Assembly: GCA_947166305.1 (NCBI GenBank)
Contig: CAMVDV010000005.1
Span: 39,210 to 103,209, forward strand
Length of the DNA: 64,000 nucleotides
Reading direction: 5' to 3'
Origin: an uncultured Prevotellaceae bacterium
Lineage (GTDB): Bacteria; Bacteroidota; Bacteroidia; Bacteroidales; Bacteroidaceae
Below the pieces are notes generated by a model that was not told where the DNA came from, made no database searches, and saw only the letters and a list, made by a program, of their open reading frames with translations. The translations under genes were made by a program, and so were the position numbers. Below, one piece after another: positions 49,801 through 56,671 of this stretch (position 1 is its first letter; each line of letters starts with the position of its first letter).

Positions 49801-50036
49801 GGCTGTCCCTGGCAGAGGCGTTTGACGGCCTCCGTCATGGAAAGTCCCGTGAGGTCGGCATGGACGGGCAACTGCTCGAGGTCGTTTGCGATGAAGTTAA
49901 TCGTGTAGTCCGACCTGATGTCCCTGAGGGTGGCGAGTGCCGTGGCAAGCGATTCGCCGCGGAAGTGGAGGTCGCGCGCCGTGGCGTTCAGGCAGAAACC
50001 TATATATATAATAAGGTATATGGCGAGGCGTTTCAT
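46836..50036 (-). CDS. TonB-receptor-like outer-membrane protein with N-terminal STN-like domain
   Basis: 1066 aa; STN-like N-terminus, carboxypeptidase-like segment (IKLSGIVCDARTRESLMDAKVEL), plug-like KTLQEVTVRASRVKFYFRGDTVVYDASQFQLAEGSMLDALLRQLPGVEL. Confidence 0.8.
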   Translation of the reverse strand: MKRLAIYLIIYIGFCLNATARDLHFRGESLATALATLRDIRSDYTINFIANDLEQLPVHADLTGLSMTEAVKRLCQGQPVKAKIKGKDIFIQYDRSYKPRTIKLSGIVCDARTRESLMDAKVELLSEDSTLIDSVRARQSAFYYDGSGRQVDYDMPRYALEVPALPRHYIFRISMDDYRTVCFDYVIDKVGRRETSRNLSPFYIHKISKTLQEVTVRASRVKFYFRGDTVVYDASQFQLAEGSMLDALLRQLPGVELKSDGRIYHNGKFVDDLLLNGKDLFKGSRKLMLENLPAYTVKDVAVYDKQTEENEWLGRTDEGSQHHVIDVRLKREYQVGWIANAEAGAGFRQDETPYLARLFAMRSDERSHIRFFAKANNLNDEGSGDMVWGDGWQPDRSGKLSRNELVRVDANLMSDDKKRDYFVYVEANHRKEWQDTRTTTQTFLPDGDTYDYGFGNMKNEAWDVSLWNRFIHNGKRLRTYATADASYRYFRNASGSTSALFSAPVEVSRSLLDDLFSPTSSRPNLRDTLINRQLRESKGTGHDIETTAYLYETLKIKGSGDYMNFGINGSYEENKRQEFSRQQAGTIFRHQYADTPPRSKFKLNSFVQYTFMLGEHYRQFVLGYRFSHSNRREQESIYRLDCLANADSSFSKPIDLLPSVTEYQQVFDRANSHLAHYIDNTNAFWADFKYGLGEKEWGQFYLDFRIDATLNAQRHDIERGIVDTVLHRFSPTFEFKTKPWLRTKDGHHAGLEVRVRSEAPELLNEAGIVDDTDPMNIRIGNPDLRYAIRTDAVLDGNLYSLEKRLHNRIDLSYGFTHNAISMGQVYDRTTGRRTFIPTNVNGNWDASAKHTVNYSFGDGKKHSAGMVTLFSYRNSVDKAPSPLPLWGSDSTAAGEASGNEALPQRGSGEGASVVRSVTLSLEPKVNLSLGKHTLGFSSAISWNRYTSDRATFQSISAWQYRIGADAIIHLPWQFDLTTDLTLYGRTGYNDASLNTADVVWNARLSRALFKGKWIVMLDGFDILGQLSNVTRTINAQGRTETYTGVLPRYGLLHVVYRLDKKPQKRP
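47305..47402. repeat. 98-bp inverted-repeat element in frame inside the receptor gene
   Basis: Perfect 31-bp arms 47305-47335 and 47372-47402; translated APSPLPLWGSDSTAAGEASGNEALPQRGSGEGA. Confidence 0.95.
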
Positions 50037-50689
50037 CTCTTGTCCTCCTTCGTTTCTTCCGGTTCGACATAGAGTGTGTAGAATTCCTGCGTGATGCGGA
50101 AGCCGTCGAACACGTTCAAAGTCTCCACAAAGTCGTTGAGTTTCTGCGAAGTCCGGCAGGTGATGTAGAGCCTGAGGTGCTTCGGGGCGTTGTCCATGAA
50201 GACGACTTCCCGGCCATAGTGCCTGCCTACTACGGAGAGGATGCTGTCCAGGCGGATGTTCTCGAAGCGGAAGATGGTGTCGCCGTCCTGCACATCATAG
50301 GTGAAACGCTGCCGGACGACCTCCGTCGTGTCGGCCTTTGCCTGAACTTTCGGCGTGCGATTCCAGCCAGAGACGAAGTGGTATCCGGCCAACGACATGA
50401 AGCCGAGGAACATGAATGCAACGAGGATAGCGGCAATGCGGACCCTCTCCCGACCTCTCCCTTGCAGGGAGAGGAGTAGTTTGTGCTTTCGTCCAGAAAG
50501 ACAGTCACTTCCCTCCCTGCAAGAGAGGGGTTGGGGGTGGGTCAGTCGGGAGAGGGTCTTCTCCCATGCCAGCGCTGTGTCCGGCTCCTTGTCAAGCTCA
50601 GTCATTGCCTGTTCCAGCTGCTCGTCGGAGTATCGCTCCGGGTGTTCCTGCATGTCGAGCAACAGCTCTTTGTCATACGAAGGGTTCAT
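50033..50689 (-). CDS. FecR-like (DUF4974-type) anti-sigma factor
   Basis: Single TM (IAAILVAFMFLGFMSLAGYHFVSGW), periplasmic FRFENIRLDSILSVVGRHYGREVVFMDN; 4-bp overlaps with both neighbours. Confidence 0.75.
   Translation of the reverse strand: MNPSYDKELLLDMQEHPERYSDEQLEQAMTELDKEPDTALAWEKTLSRLTHPQPLSCREGSDCLSGRKHKLLLSLQGRGRERVRIAAILVAFMFLGFMSLAGYHFVSGWNRTPKVQAKADTTEVVRQRFTYDVQDGDTIFRFENIRLDSILSVVGRHYGREVVFMDNAPKHLRLYITCRTSQKLNDFVETLNVFDGFRITQEFYTLYVEPEETKEDKR
50441..50558. repeat. 118-bp inverted-repeat element in frame inside the FecR-like gene
   Basis: Outer arms GACCCTCTCCCGA (50441-50453) / TCGGGAGAGGGTC (50546-50558); inner hairpin CTCTCCC-TTGCA-GGGAGAG (50455-50473). Confidence 0.95.
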
Positions 50690-51255
50690 AGGCTTCTCGG
50701 GTTAAACTGTTTCTTGATGGACGCGATGATGTGCGAGAGGTGTTTCCACACGGCCACCTTGCTGATGCCCTCGGCCAGGGCTATCTCCTCGTAGCTGCAT
50801 CCTTCCCGGAAGCGCAGGCCGAAGATGCGCCTGTCCTGCTCCGAGAGATGGCTCGCCACGTACTCCACGATGTCGTCCAGCCTGTCGTCCGACGAACATT
50901 GACCATTGACCATTGACCATTGACCATTGTGTATTGGATCTTCGCCATTATTGGCTGTGCCATTTGCCGCTGCGAAATGGTCAATGGTCAATGATGAATG
51001 TTCAATGGCCTCATGCCTGAGTCGCTTCAGACAGCGGTTCCTGACGCTCGTCATCAGGTAGGCTTCCTCCGTCTCCGGCACGAGAACCGTCTCGCCACGG
51101 AGCAGGCTCTCGAAGATGTCCACACAGACATCCTCGCTCTCCTGAGCATCCAGAAGCAGCGTACGCGCCACCCTGTGCATCCGGGCATAGTGCTGCATGA
51201 ACAGCTGCCTAACGGTCTCTCTTTCCATCGCGCCTTTACCTATAATACCCTTCAA
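50686..51255 (-). CDS. ECF-type RNA polymerase sigma factor
   Basis: LFMQHYARMHRVARTLLLDAQESEDVCVDIFESLL (sigma2) and LSEQDRRIFGLRFREGCSYEEIALAEGISKVAVWKHLSHI (sigma4). Confidence 0.9.
   Translation of the reverse strand: MKGIIGKGAMERETVRQLFMQHYARMHRVARTLLLDAQESEDVCVDIFESLLRGETVLVPETEEAYLMTSVRNRCLKRLRHEAIEHSSLTIDHFAAANGTANNGEDPIHNGQWSMVNGQCSSDDRLDDIVEYVASHLSEQDRRIFGLRFREGCSYEEIALAEGISKVAVWKHLSHIIASIKKQFNPRSL
50897..51009. repeat. Heptamer inverted-repeat element in frame in the sigma2-sigma4 linker
   Basis: (ATTGACC)n arm at 50897-50929 and (GGTCAAT)n/TTCAATG arm at 50976-51009; translated EHSSLTIDHFAAANG...IHNGQWSMVNGQCSS. Confidence 0.9.
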
Positions 51256-51292
51256 AGGCAGAAAAAACTAACCCTGAAAACAATTTTTTTCG

Positions 51293-51300
51293 CAAAGGTA
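51293..51300 (-). promoter_or_regulatory. -7 box TACCTTTG for the sigma operon
   Basis: CAAAGGTA on + strand upstream of ATG at 51255. Confidence 0.5.
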
Positions 51301-51386
51301 GTGTTTTTCTGCCGATTTCCCTCGTTCCGATGGCGAATTTCTGCTTCCGCGCGACGTGACACGACACACATGGTCGGCAAACATGG

Positions 51387-51474
51387 CAGGGATACTTCGT
51401 TGCTTCATCATGATGAAGCAATTGCTTGTACATGATGAAGCAATTGCTTATACATGATGCAGCAATCAACTATG
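51387..51474. repeat. 22-nt tandem array (3 clear units plus a degenerate one)
   Basis: CATGATGAAGCAATTGCTTGTA at 51409, CATGATGAAGCAATTGCTTATA at 51431, CATGATGCAGCAATCAACTATG at 51453; degenerate unit at 51387. Confidence 0.9.
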
Positions 51475-51559
51475 CAGGGCATGTTGTCTGGGACGAAAGC
51501 AAAAAGGGAGCGACACACCGTGCAGAACGATGTGCCGCTCCCTGTCTTGTCGGCCGGAT

Positions 51560-52279
51560 CTATTCTGCTCCGAGGCCTTTGGCTATCTCCCTCCAGAGAG
51601 GTTCTTCGGGCAGCGGCGCCTCGATGGTAATGGGCAGATGTGAGACGGGGTGCTCCAGTTCGAGCCTCCAGGCATGGAGCGAGATGCTGCCGTCAGGGTT
51701 GCTGCGAGGCGCACCATACTTCAGGTCGCCCCGGATGGGACAGCCTATCTTGGCGAGCTGGCAGCGTATCTGATGATGACGGCCTGTCTGCAGCTCCACT
51801 TCGAGGAGAAAGTAACGCTCCGACGCAGCGACGAGCCGGTAGTGCAGCACGGCCTTCTTGCTGCCGGGCACTTCGCGGTCGTAGGCTCGGGCCATGTTCT
51901 TCTGCTCGTTGCGCGTGAGCCAGTGGGTGAGCGTGCCTTCCGTTTCGGGCGGACGGCGCGCGACGATGGCGAGATAGGTCTTGCGCACGCCCTTGTGCTC
52001 AGCAAACATCTTGTTGAGCCTGGGCAGGGCTTTGCTCGTCTTGGCAAAGAGTACGACGCCACTGACAGGCCGGTCGAGCCGATGGACCACGCCGAGCCAG
52101 GCTTCACCCGGTTTGCTGTACTTCTCGCGGAGAAAGGTTTTCACCATATCGCACAAGGGGACATCGCCGGTCTTGTCGCCCTGCACGATGTCCCCTGCTC
52201 GCTTCGAGACTGCTATGAGGTGGTTGTCCTCGTAGATGATTTCACGATTTGACAATTTCACAATTTCACAATGTGACAA
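51560..52279 (-). CDS. RluA-family pseudouridine synthase
   Basis: IIYEDNHLIAVSKRAGDIVQ and WLGVVHRLDRPVSGVVLFAKTSKA, LQTGRHHQIRCQLAKIGCPIRGDLKYG. Confidence 0.9.
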   Translation of the reverse strand: MSHCEIVKLSNREIIYEDNHLIAVSKRAGDIVQGDKTGDVPLCDMVKTFLREKYSKPGEAWLGVVHRLDRPVSGVVLFAKTSKALPRLNKMFAEHKGVRKTYLAIVARRPPETEGTLTHWLTRNEQKNMARAYDREVPGSKKAVLHYRLVAASERYFLLEVELQTGRHHQIRCQLAKIGCPIRGDLKYGAPRSNPDGSISLHAWRLELEHPVSHLPITIEAPLPEEPLWREIAKGLGAE

Positions 52280-52382
52280 TCCTAATCAATTTACGATTTG
52301 ACGATTTACTATTTACGATTTATTTTCGATATGACGATATAACGATATAACGTTTTAACGACAGAACGTTTTAACTTTTTAA
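52240..52382. repeat. Short-period (7-8 nt) A/T-rich tandem repeats around the RluA-family gene start
   Basis: Minus: ATTGTGAA ATTGTGAA ATTGTCAA ATCGTGAA; plus: ATATGACG ATATAACG ATATAACG TTTTAACG ACAGAACG TTTTAAC. Confidence 0.8.
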
Positions 52383-53137
52383 CAGTTCATGCCGCCGTCC
52401 ACCTGGATGACCTGTCCGCTGACGTAGCTACTCATGTCGCTTGCGAGGAATGTGGCTACGTTGGCAATGTCGTCCACCTGTCCGCCGCGGCGCAGAGGGA
52501 TTTTCTTTTTCCACTCCTCGCGTATTTCCTCACTGAGTTGGGCGGTCATGGCTGTCTCGATGAATCCGGGTGCTATGGCGTTGGCGCGTATGCCCTTTGG
52601 CCCCATCTCCTGTGCGATGCTCTTGGCGAGGGCTATCATTCCGGCTTTGGAGGCGGCGTAGTTGGCCTGACCTGCATTGCCATGTACGCCTACGACGCTG
52701 GCCATGTTGATGATGCTACCGCTGCGCTGGCGCATCATGACAGGGATGCAGGCGTGGGTGAAGTTGAAGGTGCTCTTGAGGTTGACGTTGATGACGGCAT
52801 CCCACTGCTGTTCGGTCATGCGGAGCATGAGTCCGTCCTTGGTGATGCCTGCGTTGTTGACGAGGATGTCGATGGTTCCGAAGTCTTCCTTTATTTTCTT
52901 CACGACTTCTTCTGTGGCGTTGAAGTCGGCGGCGTTGCCTGCGTAGGCGCGGCAGGTGACGCCCACGGCTTCTATCTCCCTGCGTGTGGCCTCGAGAGCG
53001 GCTGCCATGTCGTCGTTAAGGACGAGGTCTGTGAATGCTATGTTAGCGCCTTCGGAGGCGAACTTCAGGGCGATGGCTTTGCCGATGCCCCTGGCTGCAC
53101 CCGTGATGAGTGCGGTTTTTCCTTCAAGTAATCCCAT
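52379..53137 (-). CDS. fabG: 3-oxoacyl-[ACP] reductase
   Basis: KTALITGAARGIGKAIALKFASEGA, LVNNAGITKDGLMLRM, YAASKAGMIALAKSIAQEMG. Confidence 0.95.
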   Translation of the reverse strand: MGLLEGKTALITGAARGIGKAIALKFASEGANIAFTDLVLNDDMAAALEATRREIEAVGVTCRAYAGNAADFNATEEVVKKIKEDFGTIDILVNNAGITKDGLMLRMTEQQWDAVINVNLKSTFNFTHACIPVMMRQRSGSIINMASVVGVHGNAGQANYAASKAGMIALAKSIAQEMGPKGIRANAIAPGFIETAMTAQLSEEIREEWKKKIPLRRGGQVDDIANVATFLASDMSSYVSGQVIQVDGGMNC

Positions 53138-53225
53138 TTTTATTTGACAAATTTACGATTTTACGATTATACGATTTGACAATTTCACAATTTTTGGCAG
53201 GGGCGGCAGCAAATTATTCACTTTT

Positions 53226-53289
53226 CACTCTTCCCTTTTCCCTTCTCACTCTTCCCTTTTCCCTTCTCACTCTTCCCTTTTCCCTTTCT
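53226..53289. repeat. 21-nt (3 x 7) tandem repeat, 3 copies
   Basis: CACTCTTCCCTTTTCCCTTCT at 53226, 53247 and 53268; on the minus strand GGGAAAA GGGAAGA GTGAGAA heptamers. Confidence 0.9.
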
Positions 53290-53897
53290 CAGAGGTACTG
53301 TCCGAAGTGTCTGTCGGGTCGGCAGAGTGCTTTGTGTATGAGTTTCTGCACGATGCCTCGGCTCATTCCCTGTGGCATTCCGTCGGCCAGGCGGCCGTAG
53401 ATGTAGGGGATTTCGAGTCCTTTGACGCAGTAGTGCATGATGTCGGAGCAGAGGGGTATGCTGTCTATCTCGAAGCGTCCTTGCTGTACGCCTTCGGCCA
53501 TGATGGATGCGAAGAGTCGCTGTTCGTTGCGGTCGAAGTTCTTGCGCACCTTTTCCACCATGATGATGTTGCGGAAGAACTCTGCCCGCAGGTTTCCGTT
53601 GCGCTGCACGGCTTCCTTGATCATGTTGAGGTGTGTGTAGATGACTTCCATGAGCTTGTCTTCCGGCTCCATGGGCTGTGTGGCCACCTCGTTCATGCGT
53701 TCGTTGATGCGTTCAAGCTCGCCTTCGATGACGGCCCAGTAGATTTCCTCCTTGCTCTTGAAGTAGGTGTATAGTGTCCGCCGGCCCTTGCCTGATGCCA
53801 GGGCAATGTCGTTCATCGTGGTGTTCTCGAGTCCTTTCTTGGCGAACAGTTGCCGGGCCACGTCCACGAGTTTTATGCGTGTCTTCACTACTGCCAT
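53289..53897 (-). CDS. TetR-family transcriptional regulator
   Basis: KLVDVARQLFAKKGLENTTMNDIALASGKGRRTLYTYFKSKEEIYWAVIEGEL. Confidence 0.85.
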   Translation of the reverse strand: MAVVKTRIKLVDVARQLFAKKGLENTTMNDIALASGKGRRTLYTYFKSKEEIYWAVIEGELERINERMNEVATQPMEPEDKLMEVIYTHLNMIKEAVQRNGNLRAEFFRNIIMVEKVRKNFDRNEQRLFASIMAEGVQQGRFEIDSIPLCSDIMHYCVKGLEIPYIYGRLADGMPQGMSRGIVQKLIHKALCRPDRHFGQYL

Positions 53898-53905
53898 TTC
53901 GTTTG

Positions 53906-53913
53906 CAAAGTTA
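53906..53913 (-). promoter_or_regulatory. -7 box TAACTTTG for the TetR gene
   Basis: CAAAGTTA on + strand immediately upstream of ATG at 53897. Confidence 0.5.
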
Positions 53914-54027
53914 GCACATTTCGATGAATTTGTGCAATAAATTCCTGTTAAAAATGCTCAAACGCCCCTTTTTTGTGCAAGAAAAGTCAAAAAAGCGCGT
54001 CAGAATGCATATTTTTGAATTATGGAT

Positions 54028-54058
54028 TTTGTATTTTGAATAAATTGTCGTACCTTTG
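54028..54058 (+). promoter_or_regulatory. Promoter of the tRNA gene: TTTG - 19 bp - TACCTTTG
   Basis: TTTG at 54028-54031 and TACCTTTG at 54051-54058; fits Bacteroidetes -33/-7. Confidence 0.7.
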
Positions 54059-54079
54059 CAGCGCAAATCGAGAAAACAT

Positions 54080-54152
54080 CGCGGGGTAGAGCAGTTGGTA
54101 GCTCGTCAGGCTCATAACCTGGAGGTCGCCCGTTCGAGTCGGGCTCCCGCAA
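54080..54152 (+). tRNA. tRNA-Met (CAU), initiator type
   Basis: CGCGGGGTAGAGCAGTTGGTAGCTCGTCAGGCTCATAACCTGGAGGTCGCCCGTTCGAGTCGGGCTCCCGCAA folds as cloverleaf; C1.A72 mismatch and A11:U24 mark an initiator; CCA not encoded. Confidence 0.9.
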
Positions 54153-54163
54153 CGAGGGTGGTT

Positions 54164-54201
54164 GCGCCCCGGAGACATTCGTGTCCCGGGGTGCTTTTTT
54201 T
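54164..54201 (+). terminator. Intrinsic terminator after the tRNA gene
   Basis: GCGCCCCGGaGACA-TTCG-TGTCCCGGGGTGC stem followed by T7. Confidence 0.85.
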
Positions 54202-54273
54202 GTGGTGGCTTTTTCCGTGGGGTTTGGGTGCTTCCTGCGTTCGGCTTGCCTTGCCGGTCTGTGGAATGTCTGA

Positions 54274-54358
54274 AAACGCCCCGTGGAGCGTTGGCCATCG
54301 CCCCACGGGGAAATTGCCAACGCTCCACGGGGCGTTTGCCATCGCCGCACGCGGCGTT
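54274..54358. repeat. 22-nt phased array; unit 1 is the exact inverse of unit 3
   Basis: AAACGCCCCGTGGAGCGTTGGC (54274-54295) and GCCAACGCTCCACGGGGCGTTT (54316-54337) are perfect 22-nt inverse copies; core centres 54283.5, 54305.5, 54327.5, 54349.5. Confidence 0.95.
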
Positions 54359-54370
54359 TTCAGTCGCGGC

Positions 54371-56485
54371 CTACCGTGTTATCTTCAGTTGCTTGCCGCC
54401 TACTTCGACGACGAACTGTCCGGGCATGATGCGCATGGCGTTGGATTTGGGGTCCCACCACTCGAAAGCCGAGTCGGGAAGGGGAATGCTTACGGTCTGC
54501 GTGGTGCCGGCCGGGACGTCGACGCGCTTGAATGCTCTCAGGGTACGCACGGGACCTTCGGCATCGCCCACCTTCTTGATGTAGACAAGCACGGTCTCCG
54601 TGCCGTCGCGCTCCGACTTGTTGGAGAGCGGGAGCGAGAGCGTTCCGTTGGCGAAGCGGGGCTTGCCATAGACAAACTTGCTGTAGCTGAGTCCGTAGCC
54701 AAAGGGATAGAGCGGTTCGCCGCGGAAGAATCGGTAGGTGTGGCCTTCCATGTCGTAGTTCTCGTAGTCGGGAAGCTGGTCCACGTTCTTGTAGAAAGTG
54801 ACGGGGAGCTTGCCGCTCGGGTTGACGCGGCCGAAGATGACCTCTGCCACGGCCTGTCCGCCGGCCTCTCCGCCGTACCATACCTGCAGAATGGCGTCGG
54901 TGGACTGCTGTTCGGGCACGAGTCCAATGGCGCTGCCCGAGCAGTTGGCCAGGATGACGCGCTTGCCAGCCTTGTGGAGGGCGGCCATGACGTCGCGCTG
55001 TGCCTGCGGCATTTCAATCATCGTGCGGTCTCCTTTCTTGAACCCCGGTTCGTCCACGTCCATCTCCTCGCCCTCGAGCTTGGGAGAGATGCCTCCGCAG
55101 AAGATGACCGTCTTGGCGTCCCTGGCCGCATCCAGTTGCTTCTGCACGTCTTTCTCCCATGGTATGAGCCTGGCCGACGGGCAGATGCTCCGGATGCCTT
55201 CGGAGATGGTGATGGTGTGCTCGGGCGTTCCGTTGTAGTTGCCCCACATCATCGTGCTATCGGCAGCGTTGGGGCCCATGATGCAGAGGCCCTCCGTCGT
55301 CTGTTCGCTCAGGGGCAGGATGTTCTTCTCGTTGCGGAGCAGGACAATGCCCTTGCGTGCAGCCTCCAGCGCCAGCGCCTTGTGGTAGGGCGTGCAGAGG
55401 CTGTCGTCGGGAATCCTCATCCAGGGCACCTCGTCGGGCGTGTCGAAGTCGCCCACGCGGAAGCGCGCTTCGAGCAGACGGACTACGCTCTTGTCGAGAA
55501 CCTCCTCCTTGATGTTGCCATCGCGCACAGCCTTCGCCAGATTTTCGAAGCTCTCGCCGCACTCCACGTCAGTGCCTGCCGTGGCAGCCTGCACGATGGC
55601 CTCATCCTTACTCTTGCTGTATCGGTGCGCCTTCTCGTCCCAGAAGTCATTGATGGCACCGCAATCGGTCACAACCACTCCCTGATATCCCCACTCGTCG
55701 CGCAGGATGTGCTGCAAGAGGCGGTCGCTGCCGCAGCAAGGCTTGCCCTCGAAGCGGTTGTAGGCACACATCACCTGCGCCACCTTTGTTTCCTTGACCA
55801 GTGCACGGAAGGCGTAGAGGTACGTCTCGTAGAGGTCTCTCAGCTTGATGTTCTCGGCGTTGAAGCTGTGACGGTTCCACTCTGGGCCGCTATGCACGGC
55901 AAAGTGCTTGGCACAGGCCAGCAGCTTCTGGTAGCGAGCATCGGCAGGTCCCTGCAAACCCCTCACGACGCTCTTGCCCATGACTGCCGTCAGGTAGGGG
56001 TCTTCGCCGTAGGTTTCCTGTCCACGTCCCCAGCGTGGGTCGCGGAAGATATTGATGTTCGGTGTCCAGACGGACAGGCCGTGGTACATCCATCCCTGCG
56101 TGCCGAGTCGCCGCGCCTGGTTGTTCTTGACGCGACCCTCGTCGCTGACCGTGGAGAAGATGCGCTCGACGAGTGTAGAGTCGAACGTCGAGGCCATAGC
56201 CATCGTGATGGGATAGACGGTGGCAGTGCCGTTGCGTGCATAGCCGTGCAGCGCTTCGCTCCACCATTGGAAGGAAGGCACGCCGAGCCTCTCAATGATG
56301 TGGGGATGACGGCGCATCAGTTTCGCCTTGTCATCCACTGTGAGGCGATGACAAAGGTCAACGGCTCGCTCGTGAGGGCTGAGGTTTGGGTTCTGATAGG
56401 GATAGCGATAAGTTTTCGCAAAGACGCTGGCTGATGCCAGCAAGCCTGCCCCTATGAGGCAGAGGAGAGAAGTGTTCTTTTTCAT
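54371..56485 (-). CDS. Glycoside hydrolase family 3 (beta-xylosidase/beta-glucosidase type)
   Basis: Signal peptide; FQWWSEALHGYAR, RDPRWGRGQETYGEDPYL, ACAKHFAVHSGPE, VVVTDCGAINDF, TAGTDVECGESF. Confidence 0.9.
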   Translation of the reverse strand: MKKNTSLLCLIGAGLLASASVFAKTYRYPYQNPNLSPHERAVDLCHRLTVDDKAKLMRRHPHIIERLGVPSFQWWSEALHGYARNGTATVYPITMAMASTFDSTLVERIFSTVSDEGRVKNNQARRLGTQGWMYHGLSVWTPNINIFRDPRWGRGQETYGEDPYLTAVMGKSVVRGLQGPADARYQKLLACAKHFAVHSGPEWNRHSFNAENIKLRDLYETYLYAFRALVKETKVAQVMCAYNRFEGKPCCGSDRLLQHILRDEWGYQGVVVTDCGAINDFWDEKAHRYSKSKDEAIVQAATAGTDVECGESFENLAKAVRDGNIKEEVLDKSVVRLLEARFRVGDFDTPDEVPWMRIPDDSLCTPYHKALALEAARKGIVLLRNEKNILPLSEQTTEGLCIMGPNAADSTMMWGNYNGTPEHTITISEGIRSICPSARLIPWEKDVQKQLDAARDAKTVIFCGGISPKLEGEEMDVDEPGFKKGDRTMIEMPQAQRDVMAALHKAGKRVILANCSGSAIGLVPEQQSTDAILQVWYGGEAGGQAVAEVIFGRVNPSGKLPVTFYKNVDQLPDYENYDMEGHTYRFFRGEPLYPFGYGLSYSKFVYGKPRFANGTLSLPLSNKSERDGTETVLVYIKKVGDAEGPVRTLRAFKRVDVPAGTTQTVSIPLPDSAFEWWDPKSNAMRIMPGQFVVEVGGKQLKITR

Positions 56486-56518
56486 GTTATTAAGATAGTG
56501 TTACGGAAAAAATCTCCA

Positions 56519-56526
56519 CAAAGGTA
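56519..56526 (-). promoter_or_regulatory. -7 box TACCTTTG for the GH3 gene
   Basis: CAAAGGTA on + strand upstream of ATG at 56485. Confidence 0.5.
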
Positions 56527-56633
56527 CGATTTTTTAAGGAATAATGAAGAAGGAAAAGGGAAAAAGATGTCACCGCAACGTCCTTTTGTACGTTATTTTT
56601 TGCTTTTTGCTTTCCTCTGTACGCTTTTTATCG

Positions 56634-56641
56634 TAACTTTG
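56634..56641 (+). promoter_or_regulatory. -7 box TAACTTTG for the outer-membrane protein gene
   Basis: TAnnTTTG match 30 bp upstream of ATG at 56672; supports the shorter start. Confidence 0.55.
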
Positions 56642-56671
56642 CACGGAAAAGTAACCAAACGCTGCTTCCCG

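Noticed and set aside
54056-56434. 792-aa plus-strand ORF spanning the tRNA and antisense to GH3
   Set aside because: Overlaps a tRNA gene and terminator and is antisense to a clear GH3 protein.
56498-56671. 58-aa N-terminal extension of the outer-membrane protein ORF
   Set aside because: It contains the TAACTTTG promoter box and places the signal peptide internally; start at 56672 is more consistent.
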